This document shows positions 50,080 to 62,787 of a DNA stretch of 64,000 nt, piece by piece. The stretch covers positions 6,751,279 to 6,815,278 of the forward strand of contig CM119270.1 of the NCBI GenBank assembly GCA_051294375.1, written 5' to 3'. The DNA is from Paraspadella gotoi (Eukaryota > Chaetognatha). How positions within the stretch are numbered: the stretch's first letter is position 1; each line of letters begins with the position of its first letter. Under the pieces are notes generated by a model. The model did not search any database and was not told the DNA's origin. It was given only the letters and a program-made list of their open reading frames with translations. A program made the position numbers and the translations under genes.

Positions 50080-50448
50080 CACGAAAAAAAATATTAGTGA
50101 ATGCCAATGTTAAATATCTTGGCCAATTCGAAGTTAAACTGATGACAAAATCTTAGTTTTTCGAGAAAGCAATGTGCTGATATCCTATCGTCGATATAGT
50201 GTTTATCTAAGGACGAGATTTCCACTCTCCATAGGTCTGTCTGTCTGACGGATTGTAGCTCCTCGACGTCGCACATAGATTCGTTTTTTTGATCGAGTGC
50301 TATATTAGAATTACAGAAATTTTCAGATCTTTTTTTTTTTTAAATTTTATCTATATATGTATGGCAATTCTTTAAATTCTTGCTTTTTTGCTTTTCTCTC
50401 TCTTCCTTCCTTATTCCTTCTCTTTCTCTCTCTCTCCCTGCTCTCTCC

Positions 50449-50500
<52 letters not shown>

Positions 50501-50657
50501 TCTCGCCTCCCTTCACTCTTTCTTCTCCTCCCCCACTCCGGATCGCGCGACTTTCAATTTTTGTTTTTCCGATCGACCTACTCGAATTTCGTGTTTCGTC
50601 GTCGCGATGAAGCCAATTCATTATTCAAACCGGATGTGCAATCCCGAAGAATTGGGA

Positions 50658-50700
<43 letters not shown>

Positions 50701-51212
50701 GAAGAGACAGAGACAAAAGAAGAGAAAGAAAAGAGGAGAGCGGTGAAGTTAAGATGAGGGAAAAAGATGACAGATTTAGAGGCTGTAGTTTTTTAAGGCA
50801 AAAAGAGTCGAGAACAAGCAGCAGAAAGAATAGAAGAGAGAGAGCAGAGAAAAGAAAGCAGAGAGAGTATAGAGAGGACAGAGAGAGAGAGCTAAAAAAA
50901 GTAGTGGGAAGAGCGGGAGAGATAGAGTGAGAGATAAAAGAGCACGGGGAAGAGAGAGAGAGGAATTTAAAAAAAAAAAAAAACGATGAATTTCGGAACG
51001 AATGGTAAAGAGAAGCGAAATCACCACGACGATGACGACGACGACCACGACGACGACGACGACGAAAAATTTTGGATGACTCCGTCGACGACGAAGACTG
51101 TGATGACGACTTTAAGAAATAGAAAAAGATGTAAATCGGAATCGAGTAAACATCTTCGGAGACCCAATCATTTCGACACACTTTTGAAACGACCGAACTT
51201 CCTTTTTTAACA
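50080..51212. repeat. Copy 1 of a triplicated segment
   Basis: The first 500 bases match 56343-56867 only. From 50578 on it matches both 54329-54958 and 56868-57630. It contains CT (50453-50500) and GA (50660-50697) tracts and a GAC-rich end. No gene is seen. Confidence 0.8.
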
Positions 51213-51327
51213 TGACTTATTAAGTACATAAGTGCAACAGCCTCAGCTAAAACTTTCTATCTCCATGAACCCGTGATCATAAACGAATTGATGTATTTTG
51301 TAGTAAGATGTTGTGTGAAGTGGTGTT

Positions 51328-51611
51328 TGTTAAGATCCTTCAAGGCAAATAGTAAGTTCATGTCAAATAATCATAATTCATTGCAAGTAATAACATCATA
51401 CTAAGTAGGCTCCATCCGGGAGTGTAGAAAAACCGATGTTCATCTCTCGTTCATCTCTCGTTCATCTCTCGTTCATCTCTCGTCAGCGGGCGATCCTGGG
51501 CGTTCACTTAGACTGTACTGAGCTTTTCTACTCCGTAGTTACATATTCAACAAAAGATCAGTGTTTATACGTCGACGCCAAGTATCGCGCGGCGTACGAT
51601 CTCTCTTAACA
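51328..51611 (-). mobile_element. LTR of a Ty1/copia-type retrotransposon
   Basis: This 284-bp unit is bounded by a perfect 8-bp inverted repeat (TGTTAAGA and TCTTAACA), including the TG...CA ends of an LTR. Read on the minus strand it is preceded by the purine-rich AGGTGGGAG, a typical polypurine tract. It contains TATAAA (51564-51569) and four to five tandem 11-bp units of CGTTCATCTCT type (51437-51484). It should be a 3' LTR, or a solo LTR with remnant internal sequence to its right. No partner LTR is visible in the window. Confidence 0.65.
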
Positions 51612-51879
51612 CTCCCACCTGTACGTGCAAACGGACAAGTACAATACTAGAGAGATCGTGCGCACCGCTTGGACTTCGCCCTGTGGCCGTAGACTTTGCG
51701 GCTGCAAACTGGATTCTATCCCCCTCTCTTGAAGAGTCACAGGCCCCTCTTGACGATCCCATTGAGGCAACCATCCCGTCGTTGGATCAGCGTCACCCTA
51801 CTCCCACCAGTGGCGCCCTTGTTGACCGGATATTGGGCGTCACCCGGCGTTGCTCAGCATCCACCTCCTTGTAGATGAC

Positions 51880-52275
51880 CAAAATAGCGCCGGCCGGCGT
51901 CGCCTCCCTGACGACGCCTCGAGGCGGACTCTGCCTCTTTGATCCTCTAGCCGCCGCCGGCCGTCGTCTCCTCGACGACACCTCGAACGGCGGCGCCGCA
52001 TCTCCGACGACCTCTTTGAGACGGCGTCCAAATAGCCGCCGCCGGCATCGTCTCCTCGACGAAGCCTCGAACGGCGGCTCTGCACCTTCGTCGACGTCTC
52101 CGAGTTGACGCCCGTCTAGCCGCCGCCGAATTCGCCTCCTCGACGACGTCTCGAACGGCGGCTCTTCTCCCTCGTCCGACGGGCTTCATCTTGACGTCCG
52201 GATAGCCGCCGCCCGGCATCGTCACCGTTGACGACGCCTCGAAGCGGCGGCACTGCATCCGTTTTGACCGTCTTT
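51880..52275. repeat. GC-rich tandem array of about 85-bp units
   Basis: Five units start with TAGCCGCCGCCGGC-like sequence and run through CGTCTCCTCGACGACGCC, then TCGAACGGCGGC. They are GC-rich in an AT-rich setting. The minus strand encodes repeats such as AAVRGFVEETMPAAA. It lies just inside the LTR and may be part of the same element. Confidence 0.75.
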
Positions 52276-53934
52276 TCTTTTCTGGATCAGCTTGGATGCG
52301 TCTTCGTGCATGTCGCAAGTTTGTTTTGGCGTATGCAACGAGTTAGTTGTGCATGATTTGTGTGCTGAAACCGATCAGTATTAAAAGTTTTCTAAACTTC
52401 GAATTTCCTCCCACTCTTGTTTTTACAAGATTAATCAGTTTGTTTAGTAATTAAACACTGTATAGTATATATATAGAGGAATGTATATAAATTGATTCAT
52501 CATTGCCTCAATGGTGGATAAAATAAAAAAATATTTGTACATTGTATTCAAGTCCGTATTCTTTTGTATGTTACTTAGTTTTCCCGGCGCAGTTATGTCT
52601 TCAACGTCATAATTTTTTAATCTCCGTTGCTAAGCAACCTAACTCTTCTCTCCTCATTTCTCAGAAATGTTTTTCCGTCGTCGTCGTTTTTGAGTCGTTA
52701 TTCACGTGAAATAAGTTCGTAGTATCAAGCGTATTTATTTATTTATTTTTTTTTTTTTTTTTTGACTTTCTAATTCTAATTGCTGGGCACCAAAAAGAGA
52801 TAAACATCTTCTCATTGCTTCTCTCATTTTTTACTTCTTTTATAAAGTTATAAAGTCGAGCTGGTCCACAAACTTTAATAAAAATTTTGATTCGTTTTGA
52901 CAACAACTCCACTGTCATCGTCATACGTCGTCTCTCTGAGCCGTAGAAGACATTTCTTTTCCTCTCATAGGTCCTATCAACTCATGCTTTATGGCTTACA
53001 CATCCAAGAACCTCGTGAATTTTTACATTATTTCCAGAGTTTTCCTCTCACTCCAGAATATTTTTGGCTCAATCTTGCTCCCTCTTGAATGTGAGTCCTC
53101 AAAACAAAATTTTTAGTTTCCACCCTGCAAGTTTTAATGCACCTTTTCCTAAGGTATTCAAACTTTGTCAGCTGCTCCAAGCACGAAGTTGTAGGAGACC
53201 TTCTCCTAAGCAAACTTTTTCTCGTGCTTTCTTCTCTCCTCTAGACGAGCATCGTAAACGAAATATTGGCATTATTAGCAATTTTAAATGTGAGACCAAG
53301 CTAGACGAATTTGTGGAAAAAAATTGACATCACGAATCTTTCTTTCTTTGTATTAAGACTTAACTTAAAAGCCCAGCAATGTTTATTCGTCAAACAATAA
53401 ATTTTTCTCTTTATCCTTACTTTTTTACTACAAGTAGATGTGATCAAACCATAGTGACGAGTTTGTGAATAATTCGTTGAACCAAACCGTAGTTTCATGA
53501 ACCATAATCCTATACTTTCCGTCTTATTGAGGTCTCCTCGAATTCATAGAAAAGATTTTTTTAGACCGTTAGAAAGTGAAAGCAAGGGGTGGAGGCTCCC
53601 GACGCTCCTCATGTGAATCACCATGTAATCTGACTCAGAAGAGTGTGTAACAATCCTCAGACTCAACAGTTGAATTTAATCTCAACCGCAGACCAAAAGG
53701 GATAAATAGCCAGTGACACGAGTTGACGTGAACGTAAGCGCCTCGCGAAAATCATAGACGTCAAGGAAGGTTCAAGAGTGGGAGGCAAGACTTTCTCCTC
53801 CTCTTCTAATGTGTTTCAGTATGGATCTGCTGCAGCGCTGTTCCTTGATCACAGGTAGATGGATGGCATAGGATGATCTCTCCTCAACAGTTTCCTTTGG
53901 AACGGCTTTCTAATTATGAACGCTTCTCCAGTAG
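52276..53934. other. No gene seen
   Basis: AT-rich sequence with short open frames only. A near-palindrome GTTGCTAAGCAAC at 52626-52638 resembles an X-box. Confidence 0.5.
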
Positions 53935-54315
53935 CTCTCTAGCAGTTCTTCCCAAAAGCTTCTTTCCGCTACCTCCACAGCAACATTTTCCGAAACTCTT
54001 TTCCGCAACTTTTTTTCGTAACCTTTTTCCGCAGCTTTTTTTCGCAACCTTTTTCTTTAACTCTTTCCACAACATTTTGATCCGCATCCTTTCGCGCACT
54101 CTTCCGTCATTCTTTTTTACTGGCCCTTTTTCCACAACTGTCTTCCGCAACTCCTTTCCGCCAACTTGTTTCCACAACTTCTTCCGCAACTCCTTCTGCA
54201 AGCTTTATTGTCCCGCCGGATTTTTCTGCCAACTTTCTTCACCGATTTGTACGCGCAGACGGTGCTTCTGCAACTTCTTGCCGCGACTTAAGCAGGCAAC
54301 CTCTTCAGCAGAAAT
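53935..54315. repeat. Pyrimidine-rich minisatellite
   Basis: Degenerate units of TTTCCGCAACT followed by three to six T or C, period about 14-30 bases. An open frame spans it, but it encodes only Phe/Asn/Ser-rich repeat and is not taken as a gene. Confidence 0.75.
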
Positions 54316-55071
54316 TCACAGCAGGAATTCGTGTTTCGTCGTCGCGATGAAGCCAATTCATTATTCAAACCGGAGTGCAATCCCGAAGAATTGGGAAGAG
54401 AGAGAGAGAGAGAGAGACAGATAGAGGAAGAGACAGAGACAAAAGGAAGAGAAAGAAAAAGAGGAGAGCGGTGAAGTTAAGATGAGGGAAAAAGATGACA
54501 GATTTAGAGGCTGGTTAGTTTAAGGCAAAAGAGTCGAGAACAAGCAGCAGAAAGAATAAGAGAGAGAAGCAGAGAAAAGAAAGCAAAGGAGTATAGGGAG
54601 AGACCAGAAGAGAGAGAGCCCCTAAAAAAATAGTGGGAAGAAAAGCGGGAAGAGAATAGAGTGAGAGATAAGAGCACGGGGAGAAGAAGAGAAGGATAAT
54701 TTAAAAAAAAAAACGATGAATTTCCGGAACGAATGGTAAAGAAGAACGAAACACCACGACGATGACCGACGACCGAAGACGACCCGAACGACGACGACGA
54801 AAAATTTTGGATGACTCCGTCGACGACGAAGACTGTGATGACGACTTTAAGAAATAGAAAAAGATGTAAATCGGAATCGAGTAAACATCTTCGGAGACCC
54901 AATCATTTCGACACACTTTTGAAACGACCGGAACTTCTTTTTTAACATGACTTCTAAACCTTAAGATGATTTGTTTAGTAAAAAGTGGAATTATTACATT
55001 CAGGAAACTACAATTATTATTACTCATTACTTTTTAATTGGCTATTTAGTATTACAGAAGAAGGGCAGGAG

Positions 55072-55410
55072 GAAGATGAAGGAGGAAAGTAAAAATGAGG
55101 AAGAGGACTGGAAGAAGGAAGATTAGAAAGAGGAAGGAGGAAAGGAAAAAAGAGGAAGAGGACGAGAAGAAGTAAGAAGAGAAAGAGGAAGGAGGAAAGT
55201 AAAAAAGAGGAAGAGGACGAGAAGAAGGAAGAAAAGAAAGAGGAAGGAGGAAAGGAAAAAAGAGGAAGAGGACTGGAAGAAGGAAAAAGAGAAAGAGGAA
55301 GGAGGAAAGGAAAAAAGAGGAAGAGGACTGGAAGAAGGAAGAATAGAAAGAGGAAGGAGGAAAGAAAAAAGAAAAAGAGGAAGAGGACTAGGAGAAGGAG
55401 GAAGAGGAAG
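55072..55410. repeat. 55-bp purine-rich minisatellite (6 units)
   Basis: Units of GAGGAAGGAGGAAAGG, an A run, GAGGAAGAGGACTGG, AAGAAGGAAGAA and GAGAAA, almost entirely purine on the plus strand. A second, noisier version is at 57790-58100. Confidence 0.85.
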
Positions 55411-55555
55411 AGGAAAACCTTAACGACAAAAACACAATAACCTTTTCATCTCACCGCCAAGTGATTCTCTTTTTTTTTCTTTCTCTTCCGTTGGCGTCTG
55501 AGTGACTCGACGGAAAACTTTTCAGTCGGTTGGTTCCTTTTTCCGTCTCGTTATA

Positions 55556-55590
55556 TCCGTCCGTCCGTCCGTCCGACCGTTCGTCCAGCT
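55556..55590. repeat. (TCCG)n short tetranucleotide repeat
   Basis: TCCG units, also present at 58256-58290 in the copy. Confidence 0.85.
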
Positions 55591-55833
55591 TCTTTTCATT
55601 TAAATGAGAAATTGTCAATTTTGTGAAAAGATGTTGATGTAACTGAAAGTCGATCAGGCGAAAAATTATATTTTGAATTACCTAATAATAAGTAAGTAAT
55701 TTACCTAATTCATAATATGACATTTACATTTTCCCTAACAAATTCCCTTATAGTTATAAGTTTCGCATTTCAGTTATTGACATCTGAATTATGCACTCCG
55801 TTCTGTTCTCAGTGAAAGATGTCAAAACTTTCC

Positions 55834-55880
<47 letters not shown>

Positions 55881-55884
55881 CCAG

Positions 55885-56009
55885 TCATCGCCTTTACCCT
55901 CAAAATGATGGATGAAGCCTCTCACTCATCTTCCTCCTCTTCCTCCACCTCCTCCACCTCATCTTCTTCCTTCTCCTCCTCCTCATTCTCCTCCTCCAGC
56001 TCAGATTGA
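55885..56009 (+). CDS. Possible Ser-rich terminal exon, weak
   Basis: A CT tract ends in CAAACCAG. The frame then reads VIAFTLKMMDEASHSSSSSS and continues as Ser with a few Thr and Phe to a TGA. A second version at 59153-59289 has frameshifts. Low complexity and a pyrimidine-rich source make chance likely. I assign no function. Confidence 0.2.
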
Positions 56010-56060
56010 GTTTACGTTAACCTTTTTTTGTCGAGACTAAATTCCTCGCTTCTTTTTGAT

Positions 56061-56311
56061 CTAAGCGGGTTCTTTGGTGGAAGAGTATATTTTTATTATT
56101 TTATTATTTCGAATGGTATAGTGTATACTTAAGAGGAATGAAGGATTCCGGTCCATCCATCATTCTGGCCTGAAGATTAAAATATTTAAACTTGATTGGA
56201 AAAATATTCGGAAAGGGATCACGGGGAAAGGATTCAGAATGACGGGAAAGTAAGGGTAAGTTAAGTGGATGAGACCTTACCATCCATCACAAAAAATAAG
56301 GAGGATATCCT

Positions 56312-56342
<31 letters not shown>
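56061..56342. repeat. Duplicate of 61717-61990
   Basis: Same sequence in the same orientation, starting at CTAAGCGG and ending in a GA tract. Another misplaced or duplicated contig end. Confidence 0.85.
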
Positions 56343-56343
<1 letters not shown>

Positions 56344-56721
56344 AAATATTAGTGAATGCAATTGTTAAATATCCTTGTGCAATTCGAAGGTTAAACTTGA
56401 TGGACAAAATTACTTAGTTTCGAGAAAGCAATGGCTGAATATCCATCGTCGATATAGTGTTCTATCTAAGGACGAGATTTCCACTCTCCATAGGTCTGTC
56501 TTCTGACGGATTGTAGCTCTCTCGACGTCCACATTAGATTCGTTTTTTTTTTGATCGAGTGCTATATTAGAATTACAGAAAATTTTTCAGATCTTTTTTT
56601 TTTTTTAAATTTTATTCTATATACTGTATGCAAAATTCTTTTTAAATTCTGCTTTCTTGCTTGTCTCTCTCTTCCTTCCTCTATTCCTTCTCTTTCTCTC
56701 TTCTCTCTCTCTCTCCTCTCT

Positions 56722-56772
<51 letters not shown>

Positions 56773-58520
56773 CTCTGCTCTCTCTTCTCCCTCTCCTTCC
56801 ACTTCTTTCTTCCCCGTCCCCCATTCCGGATCGCGCGACTTCATTTTTTTTACGATCGACACTCGAATTTCGTGTTTCGTCGTCGCGATGAAAGCCAATT
56901 CATTATTCAAAAACCGGAGTGCAATCCCGAAGAATTGGAAGAGAGAGAGAGAAGAGAGAGAGAGGGAGGAGAGAGAAGATGAGAAGAGAGATTGACAGCA
57001 CGCAAAGAGAGAGAGAGAGAGAGAAGAGAGAGAGATGAGAAGAAGAGAACGCAGACGCAGAGACAAAAGGAAGAGAAAGAAAAAGAGGAGAGCGGTGAAT
57101 GTTAAGATGAGGGTGAATAAGATGACAGATTTAGAGGGCTGGTTAGTTTAAGGCAAAAGAGTCTGAGAAACAAGCAGCAGAAATCGAATAAGAGGAGTAG
57201 AGCAGATGAAAAAGAAGTCAGAGAGCAGTATAGAGAGGACAGAGAGGAGAGCAGCTAAAAAGAGTAGTGGGAAGAGCGGGAAGAGATAGAGAGTGAGAGA
57301 GTAATAGAGAGCCGGTAAGAGTAGAGAAGAGAGGAATGTTTTTTAAAAAAAAAAACAAAAAAAACGAGAATTTTCGGAACAATGGTAAAGAGAAGTGCGA
57401 ATCACCACGACGATGAGCGACGACGACGGACACTCGTGACCGACTGACGACGACGACGACGAAAAATTTTGGTCACTACCGTTCGACGACGAAAGAGACT
57501 CTGGATCGACAGTAGCTAAACGAACATAGAAAAAAGATGTATCGAATCGGAATGAGTAAAACATCTCGGAGACCCAATCATTTCGACACACTTTTGAAAC
57601 GCAGCCGAACTTCTGTCTCTTAACATGATCTTCTAAACCTTAAGTGCAATTGTTTCAGTAAAAGTGGAATTTCATTAAGCGGATTCCAAGAACTACACAT
57701 TATTATTACTCAGTTAACTCTTTAATGGCGTTGATTTTTAGTCATGTTACTAGAACGTAAGGGCAAGTGAAGAGTCGAAAATAGAAAGTAAAATGAGGAG
57801 AGGACTGGAATGAAGCAATGTGTAAAGAGAGGTGTAAGAGGAATAGGAAAAAAAGAGAAGATGTACGAGAAGAAGTAAGAAGAGAAAGGAGGAAGGAGCG
57901 AAAGTAAAAAAGAGGCAAGAGGACAGAGAAGAAGAAGAAAAAGAAGAGGAAGGAGGACAAGAAAAAAGAGGAAGAAGGATGCGAAGAAGGAAGAAGAGAA
58001 AGAGGAAGGAGCGATAAGGAAAAGAGGAAGAGGACTGGAAGAATAGAAAGAGGAAGGAGGGAAGAAAAAAGAAAAGAGGAAGAGGACTAGGAGAAGAGAA
58101 GGGAAGAGGGGAAGAACCTTAACGACAAAAACACAATAACCTTTTTCATCTCACCGCCAAGTGATTCTCTTTTTTTCTTCTCTTCCGTTGGCGTCTGAGT
58201 GACTCGACGGAAAAACTTTTCAGTCGTTTGGTTCCTTTTTCCGTCTCCGTTATATTCCGTCCGTCCGTTCCGTCCGACCGTTCGTCCAGCTTCTTTCATT
58301 TAAATGGAGAAATTGTCAACTTTCTGAAAAGATGTTATGTAACTGAAAGTCGATAAGGCGAAAAAATTATATTTTGAGATTACCTAATAAATAAGTAAGT
58401 AATTGTATAATTCATAATATGACCATTTATCATTTTCCCTAATCAAAATTCCCTTACTAAGCTTCCGCGTATTTGCAGTTATTGACATCTGAGATATGCA
58501 CTCCAGTATCTGTCCTCATA
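56343..58520. repeat. Copy 3 of the triplicated segment (noisiest)
   Basis: Combines the left part of copy 1 and the right extension of copy 2, with many extra bases. Its arrangement suggests the true order: left part, GAC-rich part, purine minisatellite, TCCG repeat. Confidence 0.8.
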
Positions 58521-58559
58521 TGATAAGAGTCATAGCTTCCTCCGGATCTCTCGTCTCTC

Positions 58560-58580
58560 TCTCGTTCCTTACTTCTACTC

Positions 58581-58637
<57 letters not shown>

Positions 58638-59120
58638 AGAGTGTGTGTTAAAAGACTTCAAGAGGATTCTTTAAAACGCTGCGAAGATCTCTGTGAACAC
58701 AATGTAACACGATTCTGCCATCGATGAAAGAAACACCGTCTATCAAGATTTATTGCGTTAAGATGGGAAAAACATAAAACTTTCTAGAGACGACAATAAA
58801 ATCGCAATTCAGAGAAATTTATTCTAAACTAGGATTACTTCAGAAACTATTGAAAATAATTGGTAACATTGAAATATGTATGGAATGTAAAAAATGGAAA
58901 AGGTTCCATCATAACTTAAGATGATCTGTATATAAAATTTTTCTGTTTTAATTTTACCATTTCCTCGTTTATTTATTTAATGAATTTTTAATTGTTATTA
59001 TTATATTTTATTACATCAATATGTATGTACATAATATCCATGTACGGTCTCGACGATCCTGTGCTATTGTAATGTGTTTTTTATAACATTATTGAGCAGA
59101 ATTAAATCAGAATCAAATCA
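58560..59120. other. No gene seen
   Basis: CT tract at 58580-58637, then AT-rich sequence. Confidence 0.6.
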
Positions 59121-59289
59121 AGTCCAAATCTCTGCTCTCTCTCTCAAACCAGTCATCGCCTTTACCCTCAAAATGATGGATGAAGCCCTCACTCAGCTGC
59201 TCCCTTCCTCTTCTTCCACCTCCTCCACCTCATGCGGTTCTTTCCTTCCGTCCTGCCCCTCATTCCTACCTCCTCCAGCCAGATTATGA

Positions 59290-61716
59290 GTTTACGTTAA
59301 CCTTCTTTCTGTCGAGACTCAAATTTTTTTTTATCGCTCCCCCGCTTTTTTTTTCTTTTTTTTTTTTGGAAAAAAAATTCTAAAGACACCAATGAAAAAT
59401 TTAACGTGGCGAAATGTCTCGTGCTGATTTTGTCCTTTAAACCACCTTTGTGTTTCTGAGCCAAATTAATTTGAATCATTACTTTGGTAAATATGTGCGA
59501 TATATACCTACTGCGACATTTACATGTATCTGACCATCACCTTGACCATCAACAAAAAGCTAACGAGTCCAAATATAAGCTAGTAGAAAGAGATGAAGCA
59601 ATATAGCTCGAACACGCTTACAAAATTTTAGACCATTGCTTTTATTAGAAATAGCAAAAAAAATAATATTAATTATATAATTTAAAGAACAAAACTTTAT
59701 GATAAACCTAAAGTTAACCGGGACAAGAGAATATTATTTTACCATCATTTCCTTCAATTTATATGAATCATTTGTTATAATTAGTCAATTAATCTAAATA
59801 ACAGTATGACCAAATTCATTTTCAATTTTTCTTTAGAATGGGAAGTTTTCTCTGCTTACTCCCCTTGTGTCAATTATTTAAATATTTTTTAAAGTATTTT
59901 TCACACGAACTTTTATACTAATTTATATTTTTTCCTTTTTTCAATTCTTTCAAACAAAAACAAACATTTATAAAAACATTTAAATTAATGAAAAAAAATT
60001 GATTGAATGATTTTGAAAAAATATTTGGAAACTGAGAATAATGGATTTGAGTCAGGAAAAAAATTTTGCAATTCTAAAAAAATCAGCCTTAGCCTTTTTT
60101 GATTTTTCTAGAGGCTGATTTTTTTATTTTTTTGATATTTTGATTTTCTATGCAAAAACCATTATTCTCAATGAGCCATAGGTCAGATGAAATTTTTCCC
60201 AACAATTTTGTGAAGAAATTTTTAACTTTTTAAATTTAGGCTTTTTTGGGGGAAATAAATAATAAATATTTATACGATGGGTACATCTGAAAGAGATATG
60301 TCTCTTAAATGTACAAAAAAAATTTTCTTCCAAGTTTTATTTTAAATTTTAAATATTGTTACCAATAGAATAAGTGAGATACTCCCGCTTTGTTGAAATT
60401 TTTATATTATAGAAACAAAAGACTTTGTACTGCGTTAATTAAAAAAATTATTTTTTTAAATTGAAACTTTTGAAAGAAAGAGGTTAGCAAGGTGGTGTGG
60501 TATTCAAATTAAAGCCCTAAATCATGGGACACCTTTCTTAAAGAGTTTTATTAAATTAAATCTATAAATCTTTACACAGACTTTTGTTTAAAATCAGAGT
60601 TAAAAAGTATAACAGGTTTTGTTGCTTTTAAAAATTTCACCATGAAGGCATATGGGATCAATTTCTTTTTACTTTTTCTTCTTGTCATTTTGAAAAATGG
60701 ATAAATGAGCTGAACCTTATCACTCTCTCATTGGTTGCTGTTTTATTATATTAAATTTTTTTTTTATTCCATAAAATTGCTTATATTTCAGTTAAAGTAA
60801 AAAACAAGCAAAATTTATGTTGTAGCTTGATAAAATGTATTTTTAAATATTAAAAATGATAAATACCAAAAATGTTTTTCAGCTTGATATAAACAGTCTG
60901 GACATCTACCTTCTTGTCTGTGAAAAAAAAATCGTCATTTTTCATTATCTTTAACTGCAACTAAAAGCTTGACACACTGCTTGTTTATCATAATAAAGTT
61001 ATAAAAAATTATATAGCTGGGTACGTATTTGACAAAGCAAAAACATCATTGTGTTAAATTGTATTGGATAATTTTCTTTTTTAAATATAGCAAGAAATTT
61101 AATTCTATTATTTATCATCCATTTTAATTAAGACAAAATATTTCTCGTAATAGCCCATTGGAAAGGGTTCATTGACTGACTTAATGATGAAATTTTTTAG
61201 ATTTCTTTACTGCCCCATTTCACAAGATATAAAAGGTCATGGTTATCATGTCAATAAGTCCAGATTATCTGTACCCTTTCTGCAACCTGCATTCCAAAAT
61301 TTTCTTTTTTCCCTTTCAAAGTATTAATAAAAAAAATTATTTAGAGAACAATCGCGTGGAGGATGCCATTGGTAGCCTTAGTTACCCCACTTCCCGGATC
61401 GAATTTTTAAATAAGGTTTTTTTTCATCTATTTGAGACATAACATTAACTATTAGTACTATTTATTTTTTTTTTATTTTTTTCTATTACAATTCTATGAA
61501 TAAATATGAATAAGTAACTTTTTAAAAAAAATTTATCATCTTTCACCCCTATATTCAGTCATATCTAAAAAAACAAAAAAGATTTTGCATTGATATTTTG
61601 GATATCAACATATGAAACTATAACGTTTCAAAAAATAAAAAGAAATATAATAATATTGAACAGTGAATTTATTTTTATGCACGGAACAGTAATCGTTACG
61701 CCATTTTTCTTGTGTC
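59290..61716. other. AT-rich DNA, no gene seen
   Basis: Unique AT-rich sequence with short T and A homopolymers. I find no frame, splice pattern or repeat worth naming. Confidence 0.6.
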
Positions 61717-61973
61717 CTAAGCGGTTCTTTGGTGGAAGAGTATATTTTTTATTATTTTATTATTTTCGAATGTAAGTGTATACTTAAGAGGAATGAAGGA
61801 TTCCCGGTCCATCCATCATTCTGGCCCGAAGATTAAAATATTTAAACTTGATTGGAAAAAATATTCGGAAAGGGATCACGGGAAAGGATTCAAGGAATGA
61901 CGGGAAAGTAAGGGTAAGTTTAAGTGGATGAGACCTTACCATCCATCACAAAATAAGGAGGATATCCTGAGAA

Positions 61974-61975
<2 letters not shown>

Positions 61976-62008
<33 letters not shown>

Positions 62009-62013
62009 ACGGA

Positions 62014-62039
<26 letters not shown>
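61976..62039. repeat. (GA)n microsatellite
   Basis: GA tract joining 61717-61990 to the next duplicate. Confidence 0.95.
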
Positions 62040-62044
<5 letters not shown>

Positions 62045-62725
62045 GCAATGATGTGGGTCCGCTAAGATTACATTTCCAATCACTTAAAAATAAGTTTCAT
62101 TTGCGGTATGAAGTACCATAGCCGATGAAATTTTAAATGCTAATGTATACAGCGTTAAAATAATCTATCATGACTAATTTATGGTATTAAAATATTTTTT
62201 GTCAAAAATGCTTTCTTCTAAGGTACTCGCTATTAAAAAATATTTAGAAATTGGTACAACCAATATAAAAATTTTTTATTATATATTATACTTACTATAT
62301 AGAGCAAAAATATTTTTTAAAATCTTAAAATTTTTTGATGGGATTCTGATAGAGCATAAAAAGTTAAACAGAAATATAATTACACAGCTTTTAAAATTCT
62401 ACGTTTTCTAAGTGAAAATATAAAAAAACTGATAAAATCAATCGAAGATGATATGATGATGGATTTGTTATAGTTTTTCTTATTTGACACACTTATCATA
62501 AAAATTTTAAAAAAGAATCAATACTTTGTGTAGACAACTTTTATAGCTATCTGATCTGGTCTTAAAATTTAAAAATTCAAAAAAAAAATTTTGGCCTTTC
62601 CTATCTAAAATAAATATTAAAAAATTAATTACTAGGGTATAGAGCCATAATTATAAATTTTTTGTCCATTGAAAAGTATTCTAAAAATGTCTAAATTTCG
62701 TTTGAGCAATGTACTCACTCTAAAT
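62010..62725. repeat. Left copy of a 0.7-kb duplicate at a gap
   Basis: Matches 62751-63440, both starting CGGAGAGAGA and both AT-rich. Only the 25-N gap (62726-62750) separates them, so this looks like two ends of one locus that were not merged. Confidence 0.92.
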
Positions 62726-62750
62726 NNNNNNNNNNNNNNNNNNNNNNNNN
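62726..62750. other. Assembly gap, 25 N
   Basis: Fixed-size gap between the two copies. Confidence 0.99.

Positions 62751-62787
<37 letters not shown>

Larger units (their letters stand above)
54329..56060. repeat. Copy 2 of the triplicated segment and its right extension
   Basis: Starts abruptly at GAATTCGTGTTTCGTC, after the minisatellite. 54329-54958 matches copy 1. 54945-55800 matches 57620-58510. Confidence 0.8.

Noticed and set aside
53873-54424. A 183-codon plus-strand ORF
   Set aside because: It spans the pyrimidine-rich minisatellite, encodes Phe/Asn/Ser repeats, and runs into a GA tract shared with other copies.
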